A stretch of DNA of 64,000 bases from Primulina eburnea (taxonomy: Eukaryota; Streptophyta; Magnoliopsida; Lamiales; Gesneriaceae). This document shows, one piece after another, positions 46,571-57,238 of this stretch (position 1 is the stretch's first letter; every line of letters begins with the position of its first letter). The position numbers and the translations under genes are program-made. The notes under the pieces are model-generated. The model saw only the letters and a program-made list of their open reading frames with translations. It was not told the DNA's origin and did no database searches. The stretch lies in the NCBI RefSeq assembly GCF_022965805.1, contig NC_133117.1, positions 8,456,183-8,520,182 of the forward strand, read 5' to 3'.

Positions 46571-49275
46571 GCGACAGGTACTGCTCTTTTATGATTATAT
46601 TGCATATGTATTGATATATACTAATGCATTCACTACGATTATCTTTGATTGAGTTGCATTGAGATATGTTGTATCTGTTGGGTCTGTATTACTGTAGTAT
46701 TGATCTCTTTATCCTTTGGGGGAGAGGAGTTGATATCAGTGAATTCTGTGATATATTGTATACTATAGTAAGATGAGAATGAGATTGAATTAAATTATAT
46801 GGTACTTGTGTTGTCTGATTTTGACCGCATTATTGATACCGATATGCTAATAAGTACATAGAGGTTGTAATTTCTTGCCAGGAGATGGTAAGATTCAGAT
46901 TTGAAATGACTGGAGAATGAATGATATACGATAAGGATTCTCGATTTTGAATTCCTTTATATCTATATTAATTATGATTCAATGATTATCGAAAGGAATG
47001 GAGTTATTCCTTATACATTCAGTTGATTATTGAAAACTGAGTGTAGCATGAACGGATTTGTTAGTAGCAGGAAATTTGTTATAGTCCTCCAGATTCAGAT
47101 GTTAGATTTTCTTCATATCAGAGAGATTGATTACAGCCTTGATTCGATACAGGTACTGGTTTTATTTTAGAATTTTGAATAGAATGATACTGATTGAATT
47201 GAAAGAATTAAAATATCAGTGAAACGATTTACTGCCTGAAGAGTTAGAGTTACATCTGATTACATGTTTCTCTATGATATATTTCAGTTCTATTATGGAT
47301 TAATAAATCCTGTGTTCAGAGATATTCGAATGTTTTGTGCCGTTTATCTATGATATTTTGATATACTCGTGGCATATTACTGAGTAAATCGAATATCTTG
47401 TATTGAATAATTTGAAGGCTGGAAATTATTATATACCGGAATTGTTCATATTAATCTGATTTGAAACAGATTATATTCAGAATATGTGATATTCGAATGT
47501 AGTATATTGATTGATATGAATACATCTGGGGTAGTGATCACTGACTGTGGAAGACACCGATATCAGAAATTTATATGTGAATGAGTATGGCAGATTAGTA
47601 TATCCGACTGTTGTTTTGTAATTGCTTGAGAATTGTATTGTTCTAAAACAGTATTTGAGACATAGTATATTGTTTGGGGGACATTACATTCGAAGATATT
47701 ATAGCAGGAGATCTAAACAACGTTGAAGATGTAATCGGTTAGTCAGAATCGTCAGTATTTTCAGGAATTGGTTTATATCTGAATCTGAGATGATATTGCT
47801 ATTATTATGAATCCGTATTCGATATCGATTGTTACGAACCGTTGAGATTATATATAGTTTAAGCTGACTCAGAGCTGATTTTGAAAAATACAGCCGCTCA
47901 GAAGTTTGATTAGACTGTTTAGAATTTAATTTCGATAGTCAGAACAGAGTGTCAGTCAGAATACCAGGTAGGTAATGCTTTATTTTATATAATTAACTGT
48001 TTTGTTTGTGTCAGATATTCGAATTTGAAATGACAGGTATTGTCAAATGCGCATGGTAGTAGATTCAGTGTTATTCTGGTAACAGGAAATGGGTGATAAT
48101 TCGAATAAACAGTTTTGAAGTAAACAGATGAAATCAGTTATGTCGGAAATTGTATTGAAATGTCTAAATCGCCGACAGAGGAAGACAGAAAGATAAAAAG
48201 CAAGGAATTGGTTATACAAATTATTGATTCCTAAATAGAAATGGGAATACATTTCTATGGATTTAGTGATGGAATTACCGAAATTTTGCCAAGATTGTAT
48301 CAGTATGTGGTAATGATTGAACGATTGTTCAAATCTACCTATGTTATATTGTACAAGATGACATACAAATATGACCAGACGACTGAGAGGTATGTCAGAA
48401 ACGGGGGTCAGATTGTATTGAATGCCAAAGTTAATTATGTCAGACTGTGATTTTCGTTTGATTTTGTAATTTTGGCTGAGTGTATAGGGTGATATTTCAT
48501 CTATGATTTATAGATTGACGGATAGTCGGAGTGAACTATTTAGATACTGGAGGATATACAGGAACTGTGGTGCTGGATTTTAGCACTAGTTGACATGATT
48601 GATTGTCATTTACGAAATTTCATACGACGATAGTTATCAAATGCGTATTGAAATAGCATCATTCGAGATCTTGTACAGTAATCTCTGTCAATTTCCTTTA
48701 TTTGGAAATTATATCTCGATGATAGTGGAGATTGAATCTGATAGGATCAGAAATTTAATATACGGCTCAGAATAGACAGACTAAATAAGCCAATGTCGGA
48801 CGATGACTATTGGTATCTGAGGCCGAAGATTGAGTATAATCTTGACTAGGATTAACAGTTTTGATAGGAAATAGTAATCTTAACGGGGATTACTAGATTT
48901 TGTAGCAGATGATGAGACTACTTTATCATGAGTTATCGACTGGTATATACGGATGTTGTATAACCAGCATTCGGAGATTGATTCTATAAGAAATTAATTC
49001 GAATAGTATTATGAGATTATACTTTTTGAATAATTATTCCAGTCTGGAATCCGAAATTCGTGAAAGAACGATAATTCAGAATGAAGACTATTCTGCTGTT
49101 AGAAGTACAATAAAGTCATTTGGGCATCGAAAAGGCTACCCGGAAGACTGAGTCCGATATGAAGTACCAATGTTCAGAATGTTTCACTGCTGTGAGTTTC
49201 TGTTTGATTTTGTTATACATTTCTTTCTTTATTTGATTTAATTGCCTGTGATTTCGGGGACAAAATCATATTTAA
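46571..49275 (+). pseudogene. B protease-RT-integrase remains
   Basis: No long ORF. Base by base it still follows F's pol: 46725-46850 matches F 58501-58640 (ttgatatcagtgaa, attgtatact, ttatctgattttga) at roughly 70%. 48241-48450 matches the integrase start (MGIHFYGF, IERLFKSTYVILYKMTYKYDQTTERYVR). Many differences from F are G to A or C to T. Protein function is gone. Confidence 0.75.
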
Positions 49276-49296
49276 GGGGGGGGGGGGGGGGAGAAA
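49276..49296 (+). promoter_or_regulatory. Polypurine tract of B with 16 G
   Basis: A run of 16 G (49276-49291) followed by agaaa and the LTR start. F has seven G at the same place. Confidence 0.85.
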
Positions 49297-51242
49297 TGTA
49301 ATGCCCGAGATTTAATTACTGTAATCAGACGTTGATTAATTGACATGATTGAGGTTATACGAATTAAATGAAGAAGCCGGGCATCGTTATATTATAAGCC
49401 AAGATGTTGAACCGAACATCTCAAATGGCCAACGCACATGCGCGAAGAAACACGCGCATATGCGCGAGATGAAGCGCGCATATGCGCGAGTAGATGAACT
49501 CGGAAGTGTCGGGCAGAAAGCCAGGCGCATATGCGCGGATTTGTGCGCGCATATGCGCGCGGCATGCAACACGAAAATAAGCCACTTGCCCTATATGTGC
49601 GACGTGTATATATATATACACATACATATCAGTTTAATGAAAGAAAACGAGAAGAAAAAGGGAAAACCGAGGGACGTAGAGATTTGGAAATTGTGAACGA
49701 TCCGCCCGTTTGATTTTAAATCTGAGGACAGTATCGTGTTCCTAGCGACGACAGCTACAACTGGACGTAAGTTTTGTTACGTTTAGACATGATTTGAAAT
49801 TATGATATTGTCAGAAGTGGATAGAATTCATATATGATGTTTTTGTCATGTTAGACATCATAGAATTAAAGTCAGATTAAAGAACAGACTGTTTCTGTAA
49901 TTATTATGATTTTTGGAATCAATTTGACTGAGATTTCATATCAGATTTGTATTGTTATTGAGATTATGAGTTGAACTGATACTGATTATGAGTTCTGGTA
50001 TTATATCTGTGATGTTGGGACTGACGGGGTTATCGAGACTGTATTGTTATGCCGTCAAAACATCAGTTGATTGATATTGATCAGTTTCAGTAGTGACTTC
50101 GATTATATCGGGATATTATCGATATGTATTAAATTGTATAGGATCCGATATTGATCGGTTTATGTTTTGATTTGAGTATTGATCAGAACAGGTTCTGAAT
50201 TGAGTTATATATATTGATATTGTGTCTGTTCGGTATTGTAATTATCAGATTGAGAATGGACGGAGTTGAATTCAGGACTTCGTCTTCGTCAGAGCGGGAA
50301 GATAAATGTATAAGTCAATGTGGTATTGGGAGATCGATTTGAGTCGGTTTAGACTTGAGTTTCCCTAAATCACATACTTTACTTTATTGCATTGATATTT
50401 GCATTAATTTGATTGATGTACTTGTTCTCTGGATTTATAGATAGCAGGTATTAGAAGAGTAATCTTATGACAGAAGTGCCTGTTAGTGGTGGGATCGCCA
50501 CGGGCACATTGCACGATGTCATGAGATAGTGTATTGGCGGTAGTGCCATAGTATGTCACCGGATAATTGGCTATTGATGTGGATAGAATTATAGCTCCTT
50601 CTATTACTGGTGATCGGTACTGTATCGATGTGGATAGAATTATAACTTCTTCTATTACTGTTGATCGATGTGGATAGAATCGGAGTTTCTTCTATGACTA
50701 GTGATCGATACTATACCGATGTGGATAGAATCAGAGCATTCTTCTATTACTGGTGATCGATACTATATCGACGTGGATAGAACTGGAGTCTTTTCTATTA
50801 CTGTTGGTCGATATGGAATGACAATGTCTGGAAACCGGGATCCCTAGGCTAGGATTGAGTCTAGTCTGAGTCGTGGAGTCACGAGCATTGTCGACAGTTT
50901 GATATTGATTATGTTTCAGCTTTTGATATATATTGCTGCTATCTGTCTATGCTTTTATGTGTACTTGACCACATGTGGGACATGTTCAGGGTCCAGGAGA
51001 TGAAGAGGAGTGGAGGCTCCGGACTTGGATCAGAGATAGGGTTTTGACACTTGAAATTAGATGTTAAACCTTAGTTGAATAAATGTATGTGGTACAGGAC
51101 TTGTACTTTTATACTGAGATGTATATACGTTTTATTTCACTACGGTCCGTATTTTTAAAAAAAAAATTAGACCCTGTTTATTATAATTGATTAATTAGTC
51201 CCAATGATGATTTAGAACATGATTAGCGTACGGGTCCCCACA
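49297..51242 (+). repeat. B 3' LTR
   Basis: 1946 bp. Compared with the 5' LTR it lacks about 50 bp near the palindrome cluster and about 85 bp at 50957 (before tgtgtacttgacc). Confidence 0.9.
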
Positions 51243-51666
51243 ACACATCTCAATTTTATCAAATTCTGACGGCATAACGACAAAATCTCGAAATACCGGC
51301 AATACAATATTAGTATATACCAATCAACAACTCATAACCAATAACAAACACTTAATATGAATCAAAGTTTGATTCCTTCAATATCATATTTTCAAGTCAT
51401 AACTAAACATAAGACGTCCGTGTGAAGCCTTTATCGAGGGGAACACAGTACTAAACTCGGATTGAAAATCTGACGGTCGGATCTTGTAAAAGTAGAATTA
51501 TAAACGTCAAAGAAACTTAAAGATTTTCCCTGGAATTTCTATCGTTTCTTGCCTGAAGTTCTTAAGGAAATGAATCAACTAACATATTATATGCATGGCT
51601 AGGCCAAATGGCTTCATCTTTGTACTGTACGTCTCGCGCATATGCACGACCTTCCTCGGCACATAT

Positions 51667-52997
51667 TTTTCCGTTTTTTCTTAATTGCACGCAAGCGCAC
51701 GACGTCAAGTTATAGTAAAATGTATTTTTGAGTGCAAGTGTCGATCCAACGAGGAGTGTCGATCCAACGAGGAGTGTTTAGAAAAATCAATAACCAGATG
51801 GGTTTGTTTAAACGAGTTCAATTGCGAATAAATAATAAATCTAATTACCAAATGGAGAAATATCAATGAAAAATATCTAGAGAAATGATTTAACCAAGTT
51901 TCTACGATAATTATTCCCAGTTAAATTTACATTCATGAATTCCAATTATTTACTGACCAAGAACACTTAATTATTTTATTTCCCCTTTCCCAAGTGACGA
52001 ATAAACTGTACCAATCAAACTTCGATTCTAATATTCTTAATTAAAATCTAAGTTTCATCGATAAATGCAAACAATGTTCTTACCTAAGCCTCGCTAAAGT
52101 TATACGCCTTCCGAACGCTATAAACATTCAACGATGTGTTTCTAATGATCTATAATCCTAGTCCCTCTCCCGAGTTGTAAAATAAATCAGACAACATACA
52201 ATTTATGGCCAGTAAATTGCAGTGAAATAAACACAGAGAAACACAAGTAAATATGAAATGGAATTCAATCATATAAAATAACCACGTCAAATCATCGTGT
52301 CCACAAAGCTACATCATTCTCAAGAATGGGAAATTAGTTAATCACAAAATCAAAGCGATAACAGGACATGTTCAACATTTTAGACCACGAAAATGTAAAA
52401 GCGAAGGAAAGATAACAAATCCGAAGTGTTGTCTCCGTCCCCAGATCCGTAGTTCTTCGTATTTGTGATTGTTCTTCGCACGCTGAATCTTCGTCTCGTG
52501 TGTACGCTCTGATTTCTTCCTCCTTTTCTTCTCCAAGGACGGCTGTTGTCGTGACTTTTACCAAAGGGCGGCTCGATCCCTGTTCTGACATAACTCGCGC
52601 CTTTTATACGATTCTGGAACGCGGCGCGCGCGGTGACGCTTGATCTCGCGCGGTTGCGCGTGCCTTTCTGTTTGCTGGCCATGTATGTGTGCTCGCAGTC
52701 GCGTGATCGCGCGCAAGCTTCTGCCTAGTGGCTCATGTCTGCACGCGCGCCTTTCAATCGATCTTCCTGCATATCATCGCGCGCGGCTGCACGTGATCTC
52801 GCGCGGATGCGCGCGAGGTTCTGTCTGAGGGCTTCACGGCTCTATGTTTTCTTGACTCTACTTGGTCTCGTGTGAACACTTTTCTCCTTTCCTGAAATGA
52901 CAACAAAAACAAAATCAAAAACGCATAATTCCATTCAAAACAAGCATAATTCTTCATGGATTTGAATGTAAATTAAGTGCAAATCTTTCACTTATCA
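51667..52997 (-). repeat. E 3' LTR (outer end uncertain)
   Basis: About 1.33 kb. It holds a tandem pair of the 18-bp unit agtgtcgatccaacgagg (51737-51754 and 51755-51772) and a CpG-rich block (52610-52825). The junction with A's LTR at 51666 gives no clear TG/CA end. No gene; the ORFs at 52334-52957 are chance readings. Confidence 0.6.
52610..52825. repeat. CpG-rich block with tcgcgcgg-tgcgcg repeats (E LTR)
   Basis: At least three diverged units of the form TCGCGCGGwTGCGCG followed by TTCTGyC and ggc (52645, 52700, 52796). Dense CG in an otherwise AT-rich window. The gcgcgcaagcttctgcc string resembles gcgcgaggtcttctgcc in A's LTR. Confidence 0.8.
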
Positions 52998-53034
52998 AAC
53001 CCCCCAACTTGAACTTTTGCTAGTCCCGAGCAAA
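52998..53034 (-). promoter_or_regulatory. Polypurine tract of E with adjacent hairpin
   Basis: Minus strand: TTTGCTCG/CTAGCAAA stem (one mismatch, 53016-53034), then aagttcaagttGGGGGGttt and the LTR start. Same layout as in C. Confidence 0.7.
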
Positions 53035-54580
53035 TTAAAATAAAAGCAAATAATCAAGGAACAATTAAAGCTAACGACTATAGTCATGGTTATGCAAAAA
53101 GTGATATTGGCCTCTGACGTGTCTAATTTCTTGTAATTCACGATTTCCCAAGAGTCACGTGTGTGTGAAATGTCAATGTTCGTTTACCCCATCGAATGCT
53201 CAAATAGAGTCGTAATGCCCATTCGCCTTACATAATCAAGAGATCATTAGTTCAGTTCGACTCACACTTCATTAAAATATTAATTAACATTCACAGATCA
53301 CATAGGACTGTATCGGTGATTATTTGGCTCGAAAGATGGTCAACACAAGTAGCCAAAGATGAAATCACACAATGAGATGTTTGCACGCAAGTGATTAAAG
53401 TCTATACTCGTTGACAATGTTTTTCATGTATCCATAGGCTTGACTTGAATAACTTTTCTCCACTAGTATATTGGATAAATCTGACAAGGTTAATAGGTCT
53501 TGTAGGCTTGTAACGTTAGGCCACGGCTCACGGCTACAATAAAGGGTATGGAAATCAAAATTTGAGAGAAATAATCAAATTGTCATCATTTTCACTATCA
53601 TTTCATTCACCATCACTTTATTGTTTTCTTCCCCATCATATCCTCCATTTTCCAACTTTTCTTTTTCACCACTTTTTTTTGGATTCATTCCTTTGATTGT
53701 TGTTCTTCTCCTTCTTTTTTTGTCTATTTTCAACTCCTTTTTGCACAATTAAAATTTTCTTTTTCTTTTCAAGGAGTGTTTGAATCATTACAACACCCAT
53801 GAGCTTATTTCTCTCAAAATTAGGTAGGATAATAAGTGTATAAGCTTCATTAGGTAGTTGTTGTGGGTTTGTAGAATAGATACAAGTGAGGGTTATTGTG
53901 TGTCATTGACACACACCACTTGATTCTTTAGTAGGCTCAAAATGGGAGACTAGGGAAATTTCATTTTCGTTTGGTAGGATCGAAGGCTCGAAACGGCTCC
54001 AAAGATCGCCTAAATTATTCCTATGTCACATATTATCCGTATTTCACCTCGAAAGTGCTCAAACAAGTTCTAGACTTCCTTCAATCCATTAGTCAACTCA
54101 TAAAAACCAGTCACATGCAATTTTCAATCAAAACGATATATGAAATATGTGCACGAAGAAAATTTAAGCATCTCAATTAACTCGAAGCTCAAAGGGCTGC
54201 AATTGACAGTAAACAAAGAACACAGGCCCAAGAATATTGTGAAAAATCGCCTAGATCATTTATATGATTGCAAAAGTGTCAATCAATGTCATGCAATAAT
54301 TACCAAGAATTAGATCTCCATCGTCTATTTAGCATCACAGGCATGCAACTTGTCTCTAAGAAACGATAGTATCAACAAACACGACAGTGCAAAATAATTG
54401 TGACTCCTAAGTTATCATGAACACATATATATACTTCAGGACCGCAATTCATTTTTCATCATCGGCCACACATTTTACTTATCCATGACTATACCTAACA
54501 AATCTAGCATGCAATAATAAAAAAATTCAAATTAACTACTGAGCAATGAAAAATTTGCAGAAAAAGTTCTAACAAGCAAT
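53035..54580. other. Non-coding part of E
   Basis: No gene. 53580-53770 is strongly pyrimidine-rich on the plus strand (purine-rich in the transcript). A 69-codon ORF at 53971-54180 has no recognisable feature. Confidence 0.6.
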
Positions 54581-54582
54581 TT

Positions 54583-54621
54583 TACCCCCCCAAACTTAAA
54601 GTATGCATTGTCCTCAATGTA
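54583..54621 (-). promoter_or_regulatory. Second hairpin and purine tract of E
   Basis: Minus strand: CATTG/CAATG stem with tails (54604-54621), loop AGGA, then catactttaagtttGGGGGGGtaa. Counterpart of 20971-21007 in C. Confidence 0.65.
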
Positions 54622-54815
54622 TAGAAAAAAAGAACACGACAACACATACCTCGCTCCCGAGTGTCAGAACTCGGGGCTCGAGTCATCGTTCCCAGTATCT
54701 TCAGTATCATCGTCCATGGGCTACGGCGGTGATAGATCTGGTGGTGGGTACTGTCGTGGCCAGGCTGGATGTGGTGGAAAGGGAACATCCTCGGGTCCAG
54801 TAAGTGGAAAACGTT
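54622..54815 (-). pseudogene. C-terminal end of E pol (fragment)
   Basis: The minus strand gives a Pro-rich stretch (FPLTGPEDVPFPPHPAWP, then YPPPDLSPP), a stop, and in another frame the acidic PMDDDTEDTGNDDSSPEF. Pro-rich, acidic ends occur in Tat-lineage pol, but the fragment is too short to be sure. F's LTR cuts it at 54816. Confidence 0.45.
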
Positions 54816-54943
54816 TGTAATGCCCGGAAAATTAATCCCAGTAATCGGTAATTATTGAATTATAATTTGATATGATTATGAAAGGATTAATCGGGACATG
54901 AAATACAGGTACGTGTGAAAAGTGTGTGTATTTGTGCGAAGGA

Positions 54944-55192
54944 CTCACGCACATGCGCGGACCAATGCACGCACATGCGCGCATCGAACAGTGGGCTTCG
55001 CGCATATGCGCGAGTGATTGCGCGCATATGCGCGAAGGGGACAGTAGCCCCCCTAAATTTTGATTGGCCCCGCGCATATGCGCCGATAGTGTGCGCGCAT
55101 ATGCGCGAGGCAGTGTGCAAGACACGCGCGAAGATGTTGTTCTCGCGCATATGCGCCGCAATGAATCGCGCATATGCGCGAGACGTGCAATA
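54944..55192. repeat. Cluster of GCGCATATGCGC palindromes (F 5' LTR)
   Basis: Eight copies, several perfect, with spacings of about 15 to 45 bp. The same cluster lies in the 3' LTR at 61960-62208 with three changes inside the motifs. Confidence 0.92.
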
Positions 55193-55225
55193 GGCACACT
55201 CGGCCACTTGGCTCATTGCATGTGC

Positions 55226-55227
<2 letters not shown>

Positions 55228-55317
<90 letters not shown>
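55228..55317. repeat. (AT)45 microsatellite
   Basis: 90 bp of pure AT. In the 3' LTR the same tract (62244-62317) is shorter and interrupted by ttt. It produces false ORFs of alternating Tyr and Ile. Confidence 0.95.
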
Positions 55318-55322
<5 letters not shown>

Positions 55323-56164
55323 GCAAAATGAATCTTCAGAGATGAAATAGGAAGGAAAACGAGAATCCAGGGAAAGCTTCGACTTTTGTTAGGAAAATTC
55401 GATTCGCGAGAAATCCGTCCGTCCAAATCGTAATCCGACTTCGACACGGTAATCCCATTGACGTAGGCTACAACTTGACATAAGTTTTGCTACGTTTTGA
55501 CATGCTTTGAAATTATACTATTGTCAGAAATGAATAGGATTCAGATATGATGTTCTTGATATGTTAGACATCGTAGAATCGAAGTCAGATTAAGAAATAG
55601 ACTGATTATGAAATTGTTATGAATTTTCAGTGTTTAATCAGTTGATCTTGGACAGATATGGATTATGGATTGATTATAGATTGAATTGGATATGGGTTAT
55701 AGATTGTAACTGTTATCTGGTGAATTGGTATTGACGGGGATATTGAGATTGTACAGTTATGCCGTCAATTTTGAATTAAATCCAGATTGATCAGATTGTT
55801 ATGGAATTGACTGGTATATTGATATGAGACTATTGATATTGTCAGTACCAGACAGGCTTTGAGTTCAGGACTTTGACTGAGCGGGAAACCGAGACTGCAA
55901 CGAAAGGTATAAGTCAGTGTGGTATTGGGAGATGGACTTAAGTCGGTTTAGACTTGGGTTTCCCTAAATCACATACTTTACTTTATTGCATTGATAATTG
56001 CATTGAGTTGATTGATATACTTGTCCTCTTGATTTTAGACAGCAGGTATTAGAGGAGTCATCTTATGACAGAAGTGTCATTAGTGGTGGGATCACCACGG
56101 GCACATTGCACGATGTCATAAGATGGTGTATTGGCGGATGTGCCAGAGTCTGTCACTGGATGTT

Positions 56165-56475
56165 TGGCTATCGATGTGGATAGGATGGTGGTTTTTTCTA
56201 TTACTGTTAATCAGTATTGTATCGATGTGGATAGATTGTAGCTCTTCTATTACTGTTAATCGATGTCATATCGATGTGGATAGAATTAGAGTTGCTTCTA
56301 TTACTGTTAATCGGTACTATATTGATGTGGATAGAATAACAGCTTCCTCTATTACTGGTGATCGATACCGTATCGATGTGAATAGAACTGGAGTCTTTTC
56401 TATTACTGTTGATCGATACCATATCGGCGTGGATAGAACTGGAGTCTTTTCTATCACTGTTAGTCGATATACACA
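56165..56475 (+). repeat. 51-bp minisatellite (F 5' LTR)
   Basis: About six units with a 51-bp period, each with TATCGATGTGGATAGAA and TTCTATTACTGTTAATCG. Because 51 is a multiple of three it reads as a repeated peptide (SITVNRYHIDVDR) in a false ORF at 56123-56509. Same array at 63163-63475. Confidence 0.92.
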
Positions 56476-57002
56476 GGCCAACATCTGGAAACCGGGATCC
56501 CTAGACTAGGATTGAGTCTAGTCTGAATTATGATTGATGTCGACAGTTTGATTTGAGATTGTTTATGTTTCAGATTTTGATACATATTCATGTTACCTGA
56601 TTACATGCTTTATATTGTTTATATGATTGCATGTTTCATTGATTTATACTGAGAATTATATTCTCACCGGTATATCCGGCTGTTGTCTTGTCTGTATGTG
56701 TACTTGACAACAGGTGGGACAGGTCCAGGGTCGAGGAGATGAAGAGCTAGATCGTGATTAGAGTGGTGGCACCGGGCTTGGACTAGATGTAGGGTTAAAC
56801 ACTTGACTTTAGTTTAAACCCTAGTTGGAATAAATGTTGAAATACAGGATTTGTAATTTATATACTGATATGTATATATGTTTTAATTTCACTACGTTCC
56901 GCACTTTAAAAAGAAAAAAAAATTTAGACCCTGTGTTATAATTGATTAATTAGTCCCAAAGATGATTAAGAACTTGATTAGCGTCCGGGTCCCCACAACA
57001 GG

Positions 57003-57014
57003 TGGTATCAGAGC
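57003..57014 (+). promoter_or_regulatory. Primer binding site of F
   Basis: TGGTATCAGAGC, five bases after the LTR end (ggtggtatcagagc). Confidence 0.92.
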
Positions 57015-57238
57015 GATAGATCCCTTAGACTGAGATAGAAGCTAGTGAGCGGGGTAGATTGATTTTCTTTCCTGCTTTTGATTGCTAGCATGATTCCTGT
57101 TTTAATATATGCTACCTGAATTATCTGATATTGATATGGTATTATATATTATTGGAATGGATCAGCTGTAAGATGATCCGAGGAGGATTGAAACTGGTAA
57201 GTGGTAGTTGGAATTACTAACCTCTTCGATTATCAGAT

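Larger units (their letters stand above)
43119..51242 (+). mobile_element. B: chromovirus-derived element with decayed pol
   Basis: Starts TGTAATGCCCGAG and ends GTCCCCACA. Target duplication aaaca (43114-43118) against acaca (51243-51247), one change. LTRs are 2098 and 1946 bp and about 97% alike by eye apart from indels. The inner part has a primer site, a partly readable gag and some 2.7 kb of pol decayed beyond any long ORF, then a polypurine tract. It belongs to the A/F superfamily. Confidence 0.9.
12685..51666 (-). mobile_element. A: Tekay-type chromovirus, split by D (with C and Cassandra) and B
   Basis: The 3' LTR is at 12685-14391. Then come polypurine tract, chromodomain, integrase and RNase H (14520-16556). 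The coding region is interrupted by D and resumes at 39553 with RT, protease and gag to 41940. A decayed primer site and the 5' LTR follow from 42200. The 5' LTR is interrupted by B and its outer end is lost at about 51666. Without the insertions A is about 7.9 kb as preserved. It belongs to the same family as F: the proteins align block by block. Confidence 0.9.
42200..51666 (-). repeat. A 5' LTR, interrupted by B and cut at its outer end
   Basis: 42200-43118 and 51243-51666 together match 12685-14165 of A's 3' LTR. The join at aaaaca|tctcaa is where B sits. A stretch of about 120 bp near 51345 is deleted. At cggcacata (51666) the match ends and E begins, so the last 225 bp or so of the LTR are missing. 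Confidence 0.88.
51667..54815 (-). mobile_element. E: 3' end of an Athila/Tat-like element
   Basis: The probable 3' LTR (51667-52997) starts TGATAAGTG on the minus strand, much like C's TGATAAAC. A purine tract, a hairpin, a 1.5-kb non-coding part, a second hairpin and purine tract, and the end of a coding region follow. F interrupts it at 54815, so the rest is not in the window. The LTR start, the U5 motif gtgtcgatccaacgagg (compare C's gagtccgatatcgtatcc) and the paired modules place it near C's lineage. Confidence 0.65.
54816..56997 (+). repeat. F 5' LTR
   Basis: 2182 bp, TGTAATGCCCGG...GTCCCCACA. Contains the palindrome cluster, a 90-bp (AT)n run and the 51-bp minisatellite. ORFs within it are products of the repeats. 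Confidence 0.93.

Noticed and set aside
53971..54180. 69-codon plus-strand ORF in E
   Set aside because: No homology or composition signal and opposite to the element; too short to support.
54944..55192. A CRISPR-like array
   Set aside because: Spacing is irregular, spacers are shared between LTR copies and the setting is a plant retrotransposon.
55053..55345. ORFs of alternating Tyr and Ile
   Set aside because: Translation of the (AT)n microsatellite.
54832..55447. Overlapping ORFs on both strands with RICAR, RAYAR and HMRE repeats (also 14099-14406, 43171-43518, 49349-49627, 61848-62209)
   Set aside because: They arise because the palindrome GCGCATATGCGC has no stop in several frames on either strand. 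No protein family and no conserved start.
56123..56509. 128-codon ORF with a repeated SITVNRYHIDVDR unit (and its copy at 63121-63507)
   Set aside because: The 51-bp minisatellite has a period divisible by three, so any open frame stays open. It lies in the LTR without gene signals.
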